This document shows, in pieces, positions 1 through 5,594 of a stretch of DNA of 9,239 nucleotides (the first letter of the stretch is position 1; each line of letters starts with the position of its first letter). The stretch is taken from NCBI GenBank assembly GCA_005882445.1, contig VBAN01000261.1, positions 1 to 9,239 on the forward strand. Direction: 5' to 3'. Under the pieces are notes generated by a model, which saw only the letters and a program-made list of their open reading frames with translations, was not told where the DNA came from and did not search any database. This DNA is from Candidatus Segetimicrobium genomatis. GTDB taxonomy: Bacteria; Sysuimicrobiota; Sysuimicrobiia; Sysuimicrobiales; Segetimicrobiaceae. Both the position numbers and the translations under genes were made by a program.

Positions 1-98
1 AGACGCAGCTTCACCGCCACCGGGACCACGGTGCCGATCAGCTGAAGCCCGTCGCGCAGCCCCACCTCTTCGATGGTGACCCGTGCGGGAAGGCGCAC
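1..98 (-). CDS. HMG-CoA lyase-family protein, N-terminal fragment (runs off left edge)
   Basis: Reading the minus strand from GTG at 98 gives 32 codons with no stop. They contain VTIEEVGLRDGLQ, the first-strand signature of the HMG-CoA lyase branch of the DRE-TIM metallolyases (usual form EVGPRDGLQNE). The Arg-Asp of RDGLQ is the conserved substrate/metal pair of that family. The spacing to the following P-x-x-V-K is also typical. The family cleaves 3-hydroxy-3-methylglutaryl-CoA or related 3-hydroxyacyl-CoA esters, releasing acetyl-CoA or pyruvate. The GTG directly abuts the TGA of the upstream CoA-transferase, in the same frame, so no earlier start is possible and translation is probably coupled. 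The usual Asn-Glu after RDGLQ is Leu-Ile here, so the substrate may not be HMG-CoA. The rest of the active site lies outside the window. Confidence 0.8.
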   Translation of the reverse strand, partial: MRLPARVTIEEVGLRDGLQLIGTVVPVAVKLR

Positions 99-1379
99 TC
101 AGATCACTCCACGCTCGCGCAGGGCGTCGATCTCCGCGCCGGAGAGCCCGAGCAGCCCACCGTAGACCTCGTCGTTGTGCTCTCCCATCCGCGGGCCTGC
201 CCAGGCGATCGTCCCCGGGGTCCGGCTGAACCGCGGGACGATTCCGGGGAGGGCCAGGGCGCCGACATCCGGATCGTCGATCTCGACGATCATCTCGCGC
301 GCTTGGAACTGCGGATCCCGGCAGATGCCGTCGATATCGTACACGGGCCCCCCGGGAACGCCGGCCTCCGCCAGGCGGCCGGTGATCTCGGCCAGGGTGA
401 ACTGCTCGGTCCAGGCGGCGACCGCGGCGTCCAGTTCGGCCTGCCGCTGCCCCCGGCCCCGATCGTGGCTCAACTCGGGATCGACCAGCCAGTCGGCCCG
501 GCCCATCAGGGTGGCGAGGCGGCGGAAGACGTTGTCGTTGTTGGCGCCGATGACCACGTACTGACCATCTCGGGTCGGATAGATGCTGCTGGGGGCGACC
601 CCGGGAAGGCCGGTCCCGTGCCGCTGTCCGATGATCCCCAGTGTGCGATAGGCCGGCAGCAGATCATCGAGCAGGCTGAACGTCGCCTCGGTGAGGGCGA
701 CATCGATCTCCTGCCCGCGGCCGCTCCGCCGGCGCTCCTCGACGGCCGCCAGCGCCGCGATCGCTCCGTAGAGCCCGGCCACCGAGTCCGCCAGGGCAAA
801 CCCGACCCGTGTGGGCGGCCGGTCCGGATACCCGGTGAGGAACCGCATGCCGGCCATCGCTTCGGCCACCCCGCCAAACCCGGCGCGGTCCCGGTACGGG
901 CCGGTCTGCCCGAACCCGCTGATCCGGACCATGATGAGACGGGGGCATGCCTCCTCGACCTGCGCGTGGGCCAGCCCCCAGCGCTCCAACACCCCCGGAC
1001 GGAAGTTCTCCACGACGATATCGACCGCCCCGTAGAGCCGCCGGGCCAGGCGCTGTCCTTCCTCCCGATGCAGGTCGAGCGTGACCGCCCGCTTGTTGCG
1101 GGACAGGTGCTTCCACAACAGTGAGTGCCCGCGTGACTGGCCGCGCCAGCCGCGGATGGGATCCCCCCGGCCCGGCTGCTCGACCTTGATCACCTCGGCT
1201 CCGTAATCCGCGAGGACCCGGGTACAGCACGGGCCCGCGATCATATTGCCGAGGTCCAGCACCCGAAGCCCCCGGAGCGGACCGGCGGCCTGGGCGGGCA
1301 CGGTCGCGCCGTCACCCCCGGCGTGCTCGGTCGGAGGCGTCCGCGAGCTACGCCCCGCGAACTCGGCGCTTGGGGTCAC
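99..1379 (-). CDS. Class III CoA-transferase (CaiB/BaiF family), second of a tandem pair
   Basis: The 426-aa product belongs to the class III CoA-transferases, cytoplasmic enzymes that move CoA between two carboxylic acids through an aspartyl-CoA anhydride. Landmarks are PLRGLRVLDL (residues 34-43), AEVIKVEQPGRGDP (61-74), RNKRAVTLDL (94-103), ENFRPGVLERWGL (124-136) and SGFGQTGPY (154-162). The likely nucleophile is Asp198 in ALADS, equivalent to Asp169 in the GDS motif of formyl-CoA transferase. SGRGQEIDVAL follows, and the C-terminal GEHNDEV is present. GTG at 1379 overlaps the TGA of the preceding gene (GTGA), which suggests translational coupling. This start leaves about 33 poorly conserved residues before the family normally begins. 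GTG codon 27 would give a more usual N-terminus, but neither start has a clear ribosome site. It is complete, and its substrate cannot be read from the sequence. The HMG-CoA-lyase-like gene directly after it suggests a branched or hydroxylated dicarboxylic acid. Confidence 0.92.
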   Translation of the reverse strand: MTPSAEFAGRSSRTPPTEHAGGDGATVPAQAAGPLRGLRVLDLGNMIAGPCCTRVLADYGAEVIKVEQPGRGDPIRGWRGQSRGHSLLWKHLSRNKRAVTLDLHREEGQRLARRLYGAVDIVVENFRPGVLERWGLAHAQVEEACPRLIMVRISGFGQTGPYRDRAGFGGVAEAMAGMRFLTGYPDRPPTRVGFALADSVAGLYGAIAALAAVEERRRSGRGQEIDVALTEATFSLLDDLLPAYRTLGIIGQRHGTGLPGVAPSSIYPTRDGQYVVIGANNDNVFRRLATLMGRADWLVDPELSHDRGRGQRQAELDAAVAAWTEQFTLAEITGRLAEAGVPGGPVYDIDGICRDPQFQAREMIVEIDDPDVGALALPGIVPRFSRTPGTIAWAGPRMGEHNDEVYGGLLGLSGAEIDALRERGVI

Positions 1380-2515
1380 GTCGGGGACGCGTCCTCCGAC
1401 CCGGGGTGAGGCGGTCCGCCGATGACGCCCGCCGCGCGCAGCTCCGCGATCCCCTGGTCGGTGTAGCCGACCTCGCGGAGCACCTCCTCGGTGTGCTCAC
1501 CGAGCAGCGGCGGGACCAGCATCTGCTGATGCAGGATCTGCGGATCCGCAAAGACCTCGGCCAGGTTGTAGATCGGGCCGGCGGCCACCCCGCGCTCATT
1601 GAGAAAGGCGACCCACTCCGCCCGCGTGCGGGCGCGGAACGCCGCGGTGAGGATCGGATTGAGCTCAGCGCGGTGGGCCACCCGGTCGTTGACCGTCCGG
1701 AACCGGGGGTCCTCGTGCAGTTCGGGCCGGCCGATGGCCTCGCAGAGGCGCTTCCACATCGCCTCGTTGCCGGCGCACAGGTTGAACGGCCCGTCCTTCG
1801 CCTGGTAGACGCCGAAGGGGGAGGCGAGCGGATGGTGGTTGCCGGCCACGCCCGGCGGCGTGCCGGTCTCGAAGTACATCCCCGCGCTCCATGTCAGGAG
1901 CGCCACCATCGAGTCAACGATGGCCACCCGGACCTCCTGCCCCCTGCCGGTGCGTCCGCGGGCGAGCAGGGCGAGGAGAATGCCGCGGCAGGCGGTCGTC
2001 GCGCAGGTCAGATCGGCCAGCGCGATACCGGCGCGCGTCGGCCCCGTGGGCTCTTGTCCGGTGATGCTCATGAACCCCGACATCCCCTGCCCGACCTGGT
2101 CGAACCCCGGCCGCTGGCTGTACGGCCCGGTGCTGCCGAACCCGGTGATACTACAGTAGATCAGCCGGGGATTCTCTTCCCGCAGCGTCGCGTAGCCCAG
2201 GCCGAGGCGCTCCATCACGCCCGGCCTGAAGTTTTCCACCAGCACGTCCGCGCGCCGGATGAGCCGGCGGATGATTTCCCGGCCCCCTTCCGTTCTCGTG
2301 TCAACCGTGATACTGCGTTTGTTGCGGTTGGCCGCGGCGAAAAAATAACTGTTGCCCACCAGGTCGGCCCGGAGGGATTGATACCGCGAATGATCGCCAT
2401 CCAAGGGCTCGATCTTGACCACATCGGCCCCGAAATCGCCCAGTTCCATCGTGCAGAACGGGCCCGCGAGAAACCGGGTCAGGTCCACCACGCGGACGCC
2501 GTCGAGCGGTCGCAT
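1376..2515 (-). CDS. Class III CoA-transferase (CaiB/BaiF family), first of a tandem pair, with internal gap
   Basis: The 379-aa product has the full class III CoA-transferase layout: MRPLDGVRVVDL at the N-terminus, GADVVKIEPLDGD (29-41), NRNKRSITVD (63-72), ENFRPGVMERLGLGY (94-108), GFGSTGPYSQRPGFD (125-139) and probable nucleophile Asp168 in IALADL. RTGRGQEVRVA follows. I chose ATG 2515 because it starts 4 nt after the crotonase stop and family homology begins at once; the longer open frame to 2605 only overlaps the crotonase. Oddity: GPIYNLAEVFADPQILHQQMLV (313-334) runs straight into PPLLGEHTEEVL. Relatives, including the neighbour at 99-1379, have about 28 residues between these blocks (the E-x-x-x-P...G...F-S-x-T-P-G segment). 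The reading frame is kept, so a protein is made, but part of the C-terminal domain is missing. It is a distant paralogue of its neighbour, so the two could form a heteromer like SmtAB or BbsEF. Confidence 0.9.
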   Translation of the reverse strand: MRPLDGVRVVDLTRFLAGPFCTMELGDFGADVVKIEPLDGDHSRYQSLRADLVGNSYFFAAANRNKRSITVDTRTEGGREIIRRLIRRADVLVENFRPGVMERLGLGYATLREENPRLIYCSITGFGSTGPYSQRPGFDQVGQGMSGFMSITGQEPTGPTRAGIALADLTCATTACRGILLALLARGRTGRGQEVRVAIVDSMVALLTWSAGMYFETGTPPGVAGNHHPLASPFGVYQAKDGPFNLCAGNEAMWKRLCEAIGRPELHEDPRFRTVNDRVAHRAELNPILTAAFRARTRAEWVAFLNERGVAAGPIYNLAEVFADPQILHQQMLVPPLLGEHTEEVLREVGYTDQGIAELRAAGVIGGPPHPGSEDASPT

Positions 2516-2519
2516 CGCC

Positions 2520-3095
2520 CTACCGTCCGCGGAACCGGGGCCGGCGCTTCTCGAGAAACGCGCGGACCCCCTCCCGATAGTCTTCGCTGTCATACGCCTG
2601 GTCAATGAACGCCAGCAGGTCCGACTCGGTCATCTCGCCCTCTCCCAGGAGATGCTGCAGCATCAGTTTCGCGCCGCGCTGCGACAGCGGCGCCAGTTCC
2701 GCCAGGCTCCGGGCATAGGCGCGCGTCTGCGCCTCCAGGGCGTCCGGCTCGCACAGCATGTTCACCAGCCCCATCGCCCGGGCCTCCTCCACGCCCACCA
2801 GCCGCCCGCTGAACAGGATGTCCCGCGCGTGGCTCGGACCCACGATGCTGGCGAGCCGCCGGGTGCTGGTCAGACCGTAGATGATCCCCAATTGCGACGC
2901 GGTGATGCCGAACGTTGCCGCGCGGTCGGCAAACCTCAGGTCGCAGGCGAGCGCGACCTCGAGGCCGCCGCCGACGCAAAACCCATGGATCATCGCGATC
3001 GTCGGCCTGGGGAAGGCGGCGAGCGCCCGGTCGGCCGCCTCCACCACGCGGCTGTAGTGCCGGGCCGTGGCGCGGTCGGACCGGACGTGTTCGAA
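2520..3095 (-). CDS. Crotonase-family enoyl-CoA hydratase/isomerase, main body (frame-disrupted gene)
   Basis: This frame encodes about 191 residues of a crotonase, from FEHVRSDRATARHYSR through AAFPRPTIAMIHG to the C-terminal EGVRAFLEKRRPRF. The second oxyanion-hole glycine region (GFCVGGGLEVALACDLRFA) is intact. The N-terminus is in another frame (3100-3228), and the block that should join them, normally ending in the first oxyanion-hole motif (A/S-G-A-D-I), is absent. About 25 residues are lost compared with the usual ~260. Aligned to mammalian enoyl-CoA hydratase, acid/base Glu144 is Ala (codon 2898-2900) and Glu164 is Asp (codon 2820-2822). Even an intact version may therefore have been an isomerase, decarboxylase or other crotonase rather than a standard hydratase. 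The only plausible restart is GTG 3047, which would make a protein lacking the first third of the fold. It is the first gene of the operon, ending 4 nt before the CoA-transferase. Confidence 0.85.
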   Translation of the reverse strand, partial: FEHVRSDRATARHYSRVVEAADRALAAFPRPTIAMIHGFCVGGGLEVALACDLRFADRAATFGITASQLGIIYGLTSTRRLASIVGPSHARDILFSGRLVGVEEARAMGLVNMLCEPDALEAQTRAYARSLAELAPLSQRGAKLMLQHLLGEGEMTESDLLAFIDQAYDSEDYREGVRAFLEKRRPRFRGR

Positions 3096-3099
3096 CTTC

Positions 3100-3228
3100 G
3101 GACGCGAGCTCCCCGAGGAGCGCGGGGAGCGCCTGCCACATCTCGAGGGTGATCGCGTTCCGCTTCGCCGGCCGGTTGAGCACGAGCGTCGAGACGGCGC
3201 CGCGCTCGGCGACGCGGAGATCGTCCAT
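3100..3228 (-). pseudogene. N-terminal piece of the same crotonase, out of frame with the rest
   Basis: From ATG 3228 this frame gives 43 residues of typical crotonase N-terminus: MDDLRVAERGAVSTLVLNRP, then KRNAITLEMWQALPALLGEL. The LNRP-x-KRNA box is the classic start of the family. After Ser43 (codon 3100-3102) similarity stops and the frame reads arginine/proline-rich nonsense, while crotonase sequence resumes in another frame at 3095. The join lies at about 3095-3102. Because frame and about 25 codons are lost together, the lesion is a deletion of roughly 75 bp that is not a multiple of three, rather than a single-base slip. The ribosome site is poor: an AGGGG directly touches the ATG. 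Confidence 0.85.
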
Positions 3229-3295
3229 CCCCTATCTCTACGCCGCCTCGCGCGGGACGTCCTTGTGTGAGCCGCAGGCTACAGGCTTTCCCGGG

Positions 3296-3325
3296 TTGTC
3301 AGGGGGCTCCGCGGGTTGCTACAAT
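3296..3325 (+). promoter_or_regulatory. Sigma70-type promoter of the tRNA-Pro gene
   Basis: TTGTCA (3296-3301) and TACAAT (3320-3325) each match the -35 and -10 consensus at five of six bases, with an 18-nt spacer. Transcription would start near 3332, four bases before the mature tRNA, which fits a short 5' leader. The gap 3229-3335 also has to hold the divergent promoter of the acyl-CoA operon, for which I see no clear match. Confidence 0.75.
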
Positions 3326-3335
3326 AGGCCCGGCT

Positions 3336-3414
3336 CGGGGAGTAGCGCAGCTTGGTTTAGCGCGCAGCGTTCGGGACGCTGAGGTCGAGGGTTCAAATCC
3401 CTCCTCCCCGACCA
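3336..3414 (+). tRNA. tRNA-Pro, anticodon CGG, CCA encoded
   Basis: The cloverleaf can be drawn completely. The acceptor stem is CGGGGAG (3336-3342) with CTCCCCG (3404-3410). The D-stem is GCGC/GCGC (3345-3348 with 3360-3363). The anticodon stem is CAGCG/CGCTG (3365-3369 with 3377-3381) around the loop TTCGGGA, giving anticodon CGG at 3372-3374, which reads the proline codon CCG. The T-arm is GAGGG-TTCAAAT-CCCTC (3387-3403). The variable loop has five bases, the discriminator is A3411, and CCA is genomically encoded at 3412-3414. G at position 37 is usual for tRNA-Pro. CCG is an expected major proline codon in a genome this GC-rich. Confidence 0.97.
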
Positions 3415-3512
3415 GCGAATCCCGGTATGAGAGCGCAGTCCTTCAGTCGTTTTCGCGGTCCACCGGCCCCGCACGCTCGGGTAGGTCCCGGCGCTTCGCG
3501 CTTTCGAGCGGT

Positions 3513-4241
3513 CTACCGCGTCCGGCGGCGGATGAACCCGAGCCCCGGCAGGCTCGCCGCGAGGAGCAGCAAGGTTGATGGCTCCGGCACGGCCGCGCCG
3601 GTTGTCAGGGTGGCGTTGATCCCCGTGCCGTCCGAGATGAAACTTCCGTCTGGTCCGACGCCGACAGCAAAATCGATCACCTCGCCCGCCGCCAGCGACA
3701 GATTCTGGCTGTAGGAGCCGAAGACAGTCCCCGTCGGCTGGTCGGTGGGGCTGTTGGCAGTGTAGAGCTGGGTCCCATTGTCCAGGATGTGGACGTCGGT
3801 CCCGCCGTAGTCGAGGACGATGAACGTTGCGTCAAGCGCGTAACTCCCCGCGCTGGGCGCCGTGAAGCGATAGATGCTGAATTCACCATTTTGCCCCGGA
3901 TGAAAGCCAGCCGTGTGGGCGGGATGAACATAGATGCCGCAGTCGATCGGGCTGCCGGTCGGATTGTCGAAGACCGCGGGAGCGCCCAAGGATTGCACAA
4001 CCGAACTCCTCCAGAATGGGCGATCGCCTCCGCACGAAGTGGTACCGTTCTGGTCATAGAGAACCAACGCCGGCACCGTCGGAGGCGCGAGGACGGGGGC
4101 GAACCCGTAGGACCAGGGATCGTTGGGATTGGACGCCGTCGAGAAATCTGACGCGATGTCGTAGCTGGCCGCCTGGGCCGTGGCCGCGGTGCCGGCAATT
4201 GCGGCAGCGAGCACCAGAGCATAAAAGATCTGCCTTCCCAT
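3513..4241 (-). CDS. PEP-CTERM sorted secreted protein
   Basis: The 242-aa product has an N-terminal signal peptide (MGRQIFYALVLAAAIAGTA..., likely cut after AQA at residue 24). The C-terminus is a PEP-CTERM tripartite signal: VPEP at 218-221, a short hydrophobic helix (222-237) and the basic tail RRR (238-240). Such proteins are exported and then handled by an exosortase, often ending up in the outer envelope or extracellular polymer matrix. The middle (about 118-213) is rich in Gly, Thr, Ser, Asp and aromatic residues in a beta-sandwich-like pattern (FSIYRFTAPSAGSYALDATF), with two cysteines (70, 101) that could form a disulfide. I do not recognise a catalytic motif. ATG 4241 is preferred over ATG 4265 because AAGGGG sits six bases before it and the signal peptide then starts normally. 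No exosortase gene lies in the window, as is common for these dispersed substrates. Confidence 0.9.
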   Translation of the reverse strand: MGRQIFYALVLAAAIAGTAATAQAASYDIASDFSTASNPNDPWSYGFAPVLAPPTVPALVLYDQNGTTSCGGDRPFWRSSVVQSLGAPAVFDNPTGSPIDCGIYVHPAHTAGFHPGQNGEFSIYRFTAPSAGSYALDATFIVLDYGGTDVHILDNGTQLYTANSPTDQPTGTVFGSYSQNLSLAAGEVIDFAVGVGPDGSFISDGTGINATLTTGAAVPEPSTLLLLAASLPGLGFIRRRTR

Positions 4242-4321
4242 GGGACACCCCTTGGTAGGTCGCATGATAGCGCGCAGACGCTACTAACATCATCGTAGTG
4301 CGGGGCGCAGATCGGCGCTAC

Positions 4322-4344
4322 GTTCCAAAGAAGGATTTTGGAAC
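4322..4344. promoter_or_regulatory. Perfect 8-bp inverted repeat, possible operator
   Basis: GTTCCAAA (4322-4329) and TTTGGAAC (4337-4344) are exact reverse complements, separated by 7 bp. The half-site centres are 15 bp apart, somewhat more than one helical turn. The site is about 80 bp upstream of the PEP-CTERM start and 220 bp upstream of the His-rich gene, so a dimeric regulator acting on the former is the simpler reading. Its A/T content stands out from the GC-rich surroundings. It lacks the U-run of an intrinsic terminator. Confidence 0.45.
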
Positions 4345-4438
4345 TATCGGAGAGGATCGCGCCCGGGCACCCCCGACGGCGAGTTCCATAGCCCAAGCCG
4401 GAGTGATCGCGGACTTAGGCTGGGAGGGCGGGAAGAGA

Positions 4439-4476
4439 TCGAACACGCGTAGCAGGAGAACGCGCGTTCGTGTCGA
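4439..4476. promoter_or_regulatory. Overlapping palindromes upstream of the His-rich gene
   Basis: GAACGCGCGTTC (4458-4469) is a perfect 12-bp palindrome. Around it, TCGAACACG (4439-4447) pairs with CGTGTCGA (4469-4476) over eight base pairs with one bulged A (4442). The two structures share base 4469, so they are alternatives rather than one stem. They lie about 90-125 bp before the His-rich protein start and could be an operator or a leader hairpin. Short palindromes also arise by chance in GC-rich DNA. Confidence 0.3.
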
Positions 4477-4563
4477 ATTGCGCACGCCACCAAAAAGCCG
4501 GCGGCGAAATCGGCACCTACAACACAATATTCCGCGGGCCTACCGAGGCGGTGAGGGGGAATA

Positions 4564-4905
4564 ATGAGACGCCTTCTGGTTGCCCTGTCCTTGCTCACCA
4601 TCATGTTCTGGGCCTTTCCCCGTTTCGCCTACGCGGATTGCACCCCGCAGTCCTGCGACCAGTACGGACGCAACCAGGACATCGGCGGCGGCAACGCCCC
4701 GGCCGCGGGCGAACCCACCGGGGGGTCCGGCGGCTACTCCGGTGAAAAGAACGGGAACCACGAGGAGCATGACGGGGAAGAGGAGCACGGCGAAGGAAAG
4801 AACCACGACGGAGACCACAGCGATGGGCACGAGCACCACGGGGATCACGAGAACGGTCACAGCGCCGACCACGAACATGACGGCGGCCACCCAGGCCACA
4901 ACTGA
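4564..4905 (+). CDS. Small exported His/Asp/Glu-rich protein, probable metal-binding
   Basis: The 113-aa product has a signal peptide (MRRLLVALSLLTIMFWAFPR..., cleavage likely after AYA at residue 24). A short mature N-terminus follows with a Cys pair (C26-T-P-Q-S-C31). Residues 61-113 are low complexity, with 14 His, 10 Glu and 7 Asp among 53 residues and 11 Gly, in repeats like H-x-x-H-D-G and D-x-H. Such tails bind Zn, Ni, Cu or Co; here it would act in the periplasm or outside the cell as a chelator, store or buffer. That role is inferred from composition, and I recognise no named family. The ribosome site GAGGGGG (4553-4559) lies 4 nt before the ATG and supports this strand. The opposite strand is open and looks membrane-like only because codons for His, Asp, Glu and Gly read as Val, Leu, Phe and Ala in antisense. 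There is no lipobox, so it is probably soluble. Confidence 0.8.
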   Translation: MRRLLVALSLLTIMFWAFPRFAYADCTPQSCDQYGRNQDIGGGNAPAAGEPTGGSGGYSGEKNGNHEEHDGEEEHGEGKNHDGDHSDGHEHHGDHENGHSADHEHDGGHPGHN

Positions 4906-4945
4906 AGCCGTCAAGCCCCGCCTGGCGGTCTAGAAACCGAGAGCG

Positions 4946-5569
4946 TCACCGATTCTGGGGCAGGAAGACCGTTTCGTTGAAGAACGACGCCGGGGATCGG
5001 TGCATCGAAGTTGGAACCTGCTCCTGGACCGCGATCGCGACCGCCGTCGGATGCGGGCTGCTTGCCGGCAGCAGGCTGATGGAGACGCCGGCCACATGGG
5101 TCCCAATGACCGCGTACGGCTCGAGCGCGGGCGGGGGCCAACTGGTGACCGGAAAGGTTGTGCTCGGATCGCACCGCAGCCGTAATTCACCCGTCTGCGT
5201 GTCCCGCCACAGGTACAGCGTCGCCTGCCAGTTCGGCGCGCCGTCGATGAGCTGAAACGTGCCCCCGCAGTCGGTATCTCTGGCGGTGACAAACCCGATA
5301 CACCCCTCAAACGCGCCGGAGCACCCCGCCTCGGCCGGATAGACTCTCAACCGCCCATAGGCCGACGTCGTCTCGTGCAGCGCGCGGGCCACCCGATCGA
5401 GGGCGAGCCGGGTATCCTGCTGAGCCGACAGCCGGTCGTTGATGGCCCGGGAAAGCACGAACGTCGGTCCGTACAGGTGGTAGATCGCCAGGACGACAAA
5501 TCCGAACAGGGCCAGGGCGACGATGACATCCACCAGGAGATATCCCGCTGCGCCCGATCCCCGCCTCAT
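4946..5569 (-). CDS. Prepilin-like minor pilin/pseudopilin (PilW/GspJ-like)
   Basis: The 207-aa product starts with a class III signal: a short leader ending in Gly9, then YLLVDVIVALALFGFVVLAI, one long hydrophobic helix. The prepilin peptidase would cut after Gly9. The next stretch, LSAQQDTRLALDRVARAL (48-65), is typical of the amphipathic helix of PilW/GspJ-type minor pilins. The C-terminal globular part has four cysteines (83, 90, 101, 133). Residue +5 after cleavage is Asp14, where nearly all pilins have Glu. ATG 5569 is preferred because GAAGG sits seven bases before it and the leader then has normal length; GTG 5587 would add six residues. No other pilin, secretion ATPase or peptidase gene is nearby. 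It starts 25 nt after the EamA transporter on the same strand and may be co-transcribed with it. Confidence 0.8.
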   Translation of the reverse strand: MRRGSGAAGYLLVDVIVALALFGFVVLAIYHLYGPTFVLSRAINDRLSAQQDTRLALDRVARALHETTSAYGRLRVYPAEAGCSGAFEGCIGFVTARDTDCGGTFQLIDGAPNWQATLYLWRDTQTGELRLRCDPSTTFPVTSWPPPALEPYAVIGTHVAGVSISLLPASSPHPTAVAIAVQEQVPTSMHRSPASFFNETVFLPQNR

Positions 5570-5594
5570 GGCTGGACCTTCGATCACTGAGGCG

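Larger units (their letters stand above)
4242..4563. other. Divergent intergenic region (322 nt) with inverted repeats
   Basis: This gap separates the PEP-CTERM gene (leftward) from the His-rich protein gene (rightward), so it must hold both promoters. It contains the perfect inverted repeat at 4322-4344 and the palindrome cluster at 4439-4476, listed separately. I found no convincing -35/-10 pair for either gene. Open frames here (for example plus strand 4298-4564) have arginine-rich, random-looking composition and no domain, so I treat the gap as non-coding. Confidence 0.6.

Noticed and set aside
177..1124. Long plus-strand frames opposite the CoA-transferases (also 1370-2608)
   Set aside because: They are shadows in GC-rich DNA; the minus strand has clear family motifs along the whole length.
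2516..2605. Upstream extension of the first CoA-transferase to 2605
   Set aside because: It would overlap the crotonase C-terminus by 86 nt with no family similarity; homology starts at the ATG at 2515.
3380..3414. tRNA-Pro 3' end as an integration (att) site
   Set aside because: I found no second copy of the tRNA 3' sequence in the window and no integrase, so there is no evidence of an inserted element.
3483..3520. Small CGCT-TTCG-AGCG hairpin just after the PEP-CTERM stop as a terminator
   Set aside because: The stem is only four base pairs with no T-run, too weak to call.
4298..4564. 88-codon plus-strand frame whose TAA overlaps the His-rich gene's ATG (TAATG)
   Set aside because: The overlap resembles translational coupling, but the peptide is arginine-rich, has no domain or pattern, lacks a good start, and covers the palindromes. 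Chance overlap is more likely.
4540..4914. Minus-strand open frame encoding a Val/Leu-rich, membrane-like protein opposite the His-rich gene
   Set aside because: It is the mirror of a His/Asp/Glu/Gly-rich coding strand, since those codons read as Val, Leu, Phe and Ala in antisense. The plus-strand gene has a signal peptide and a strong ribosome site; this frame has neither.
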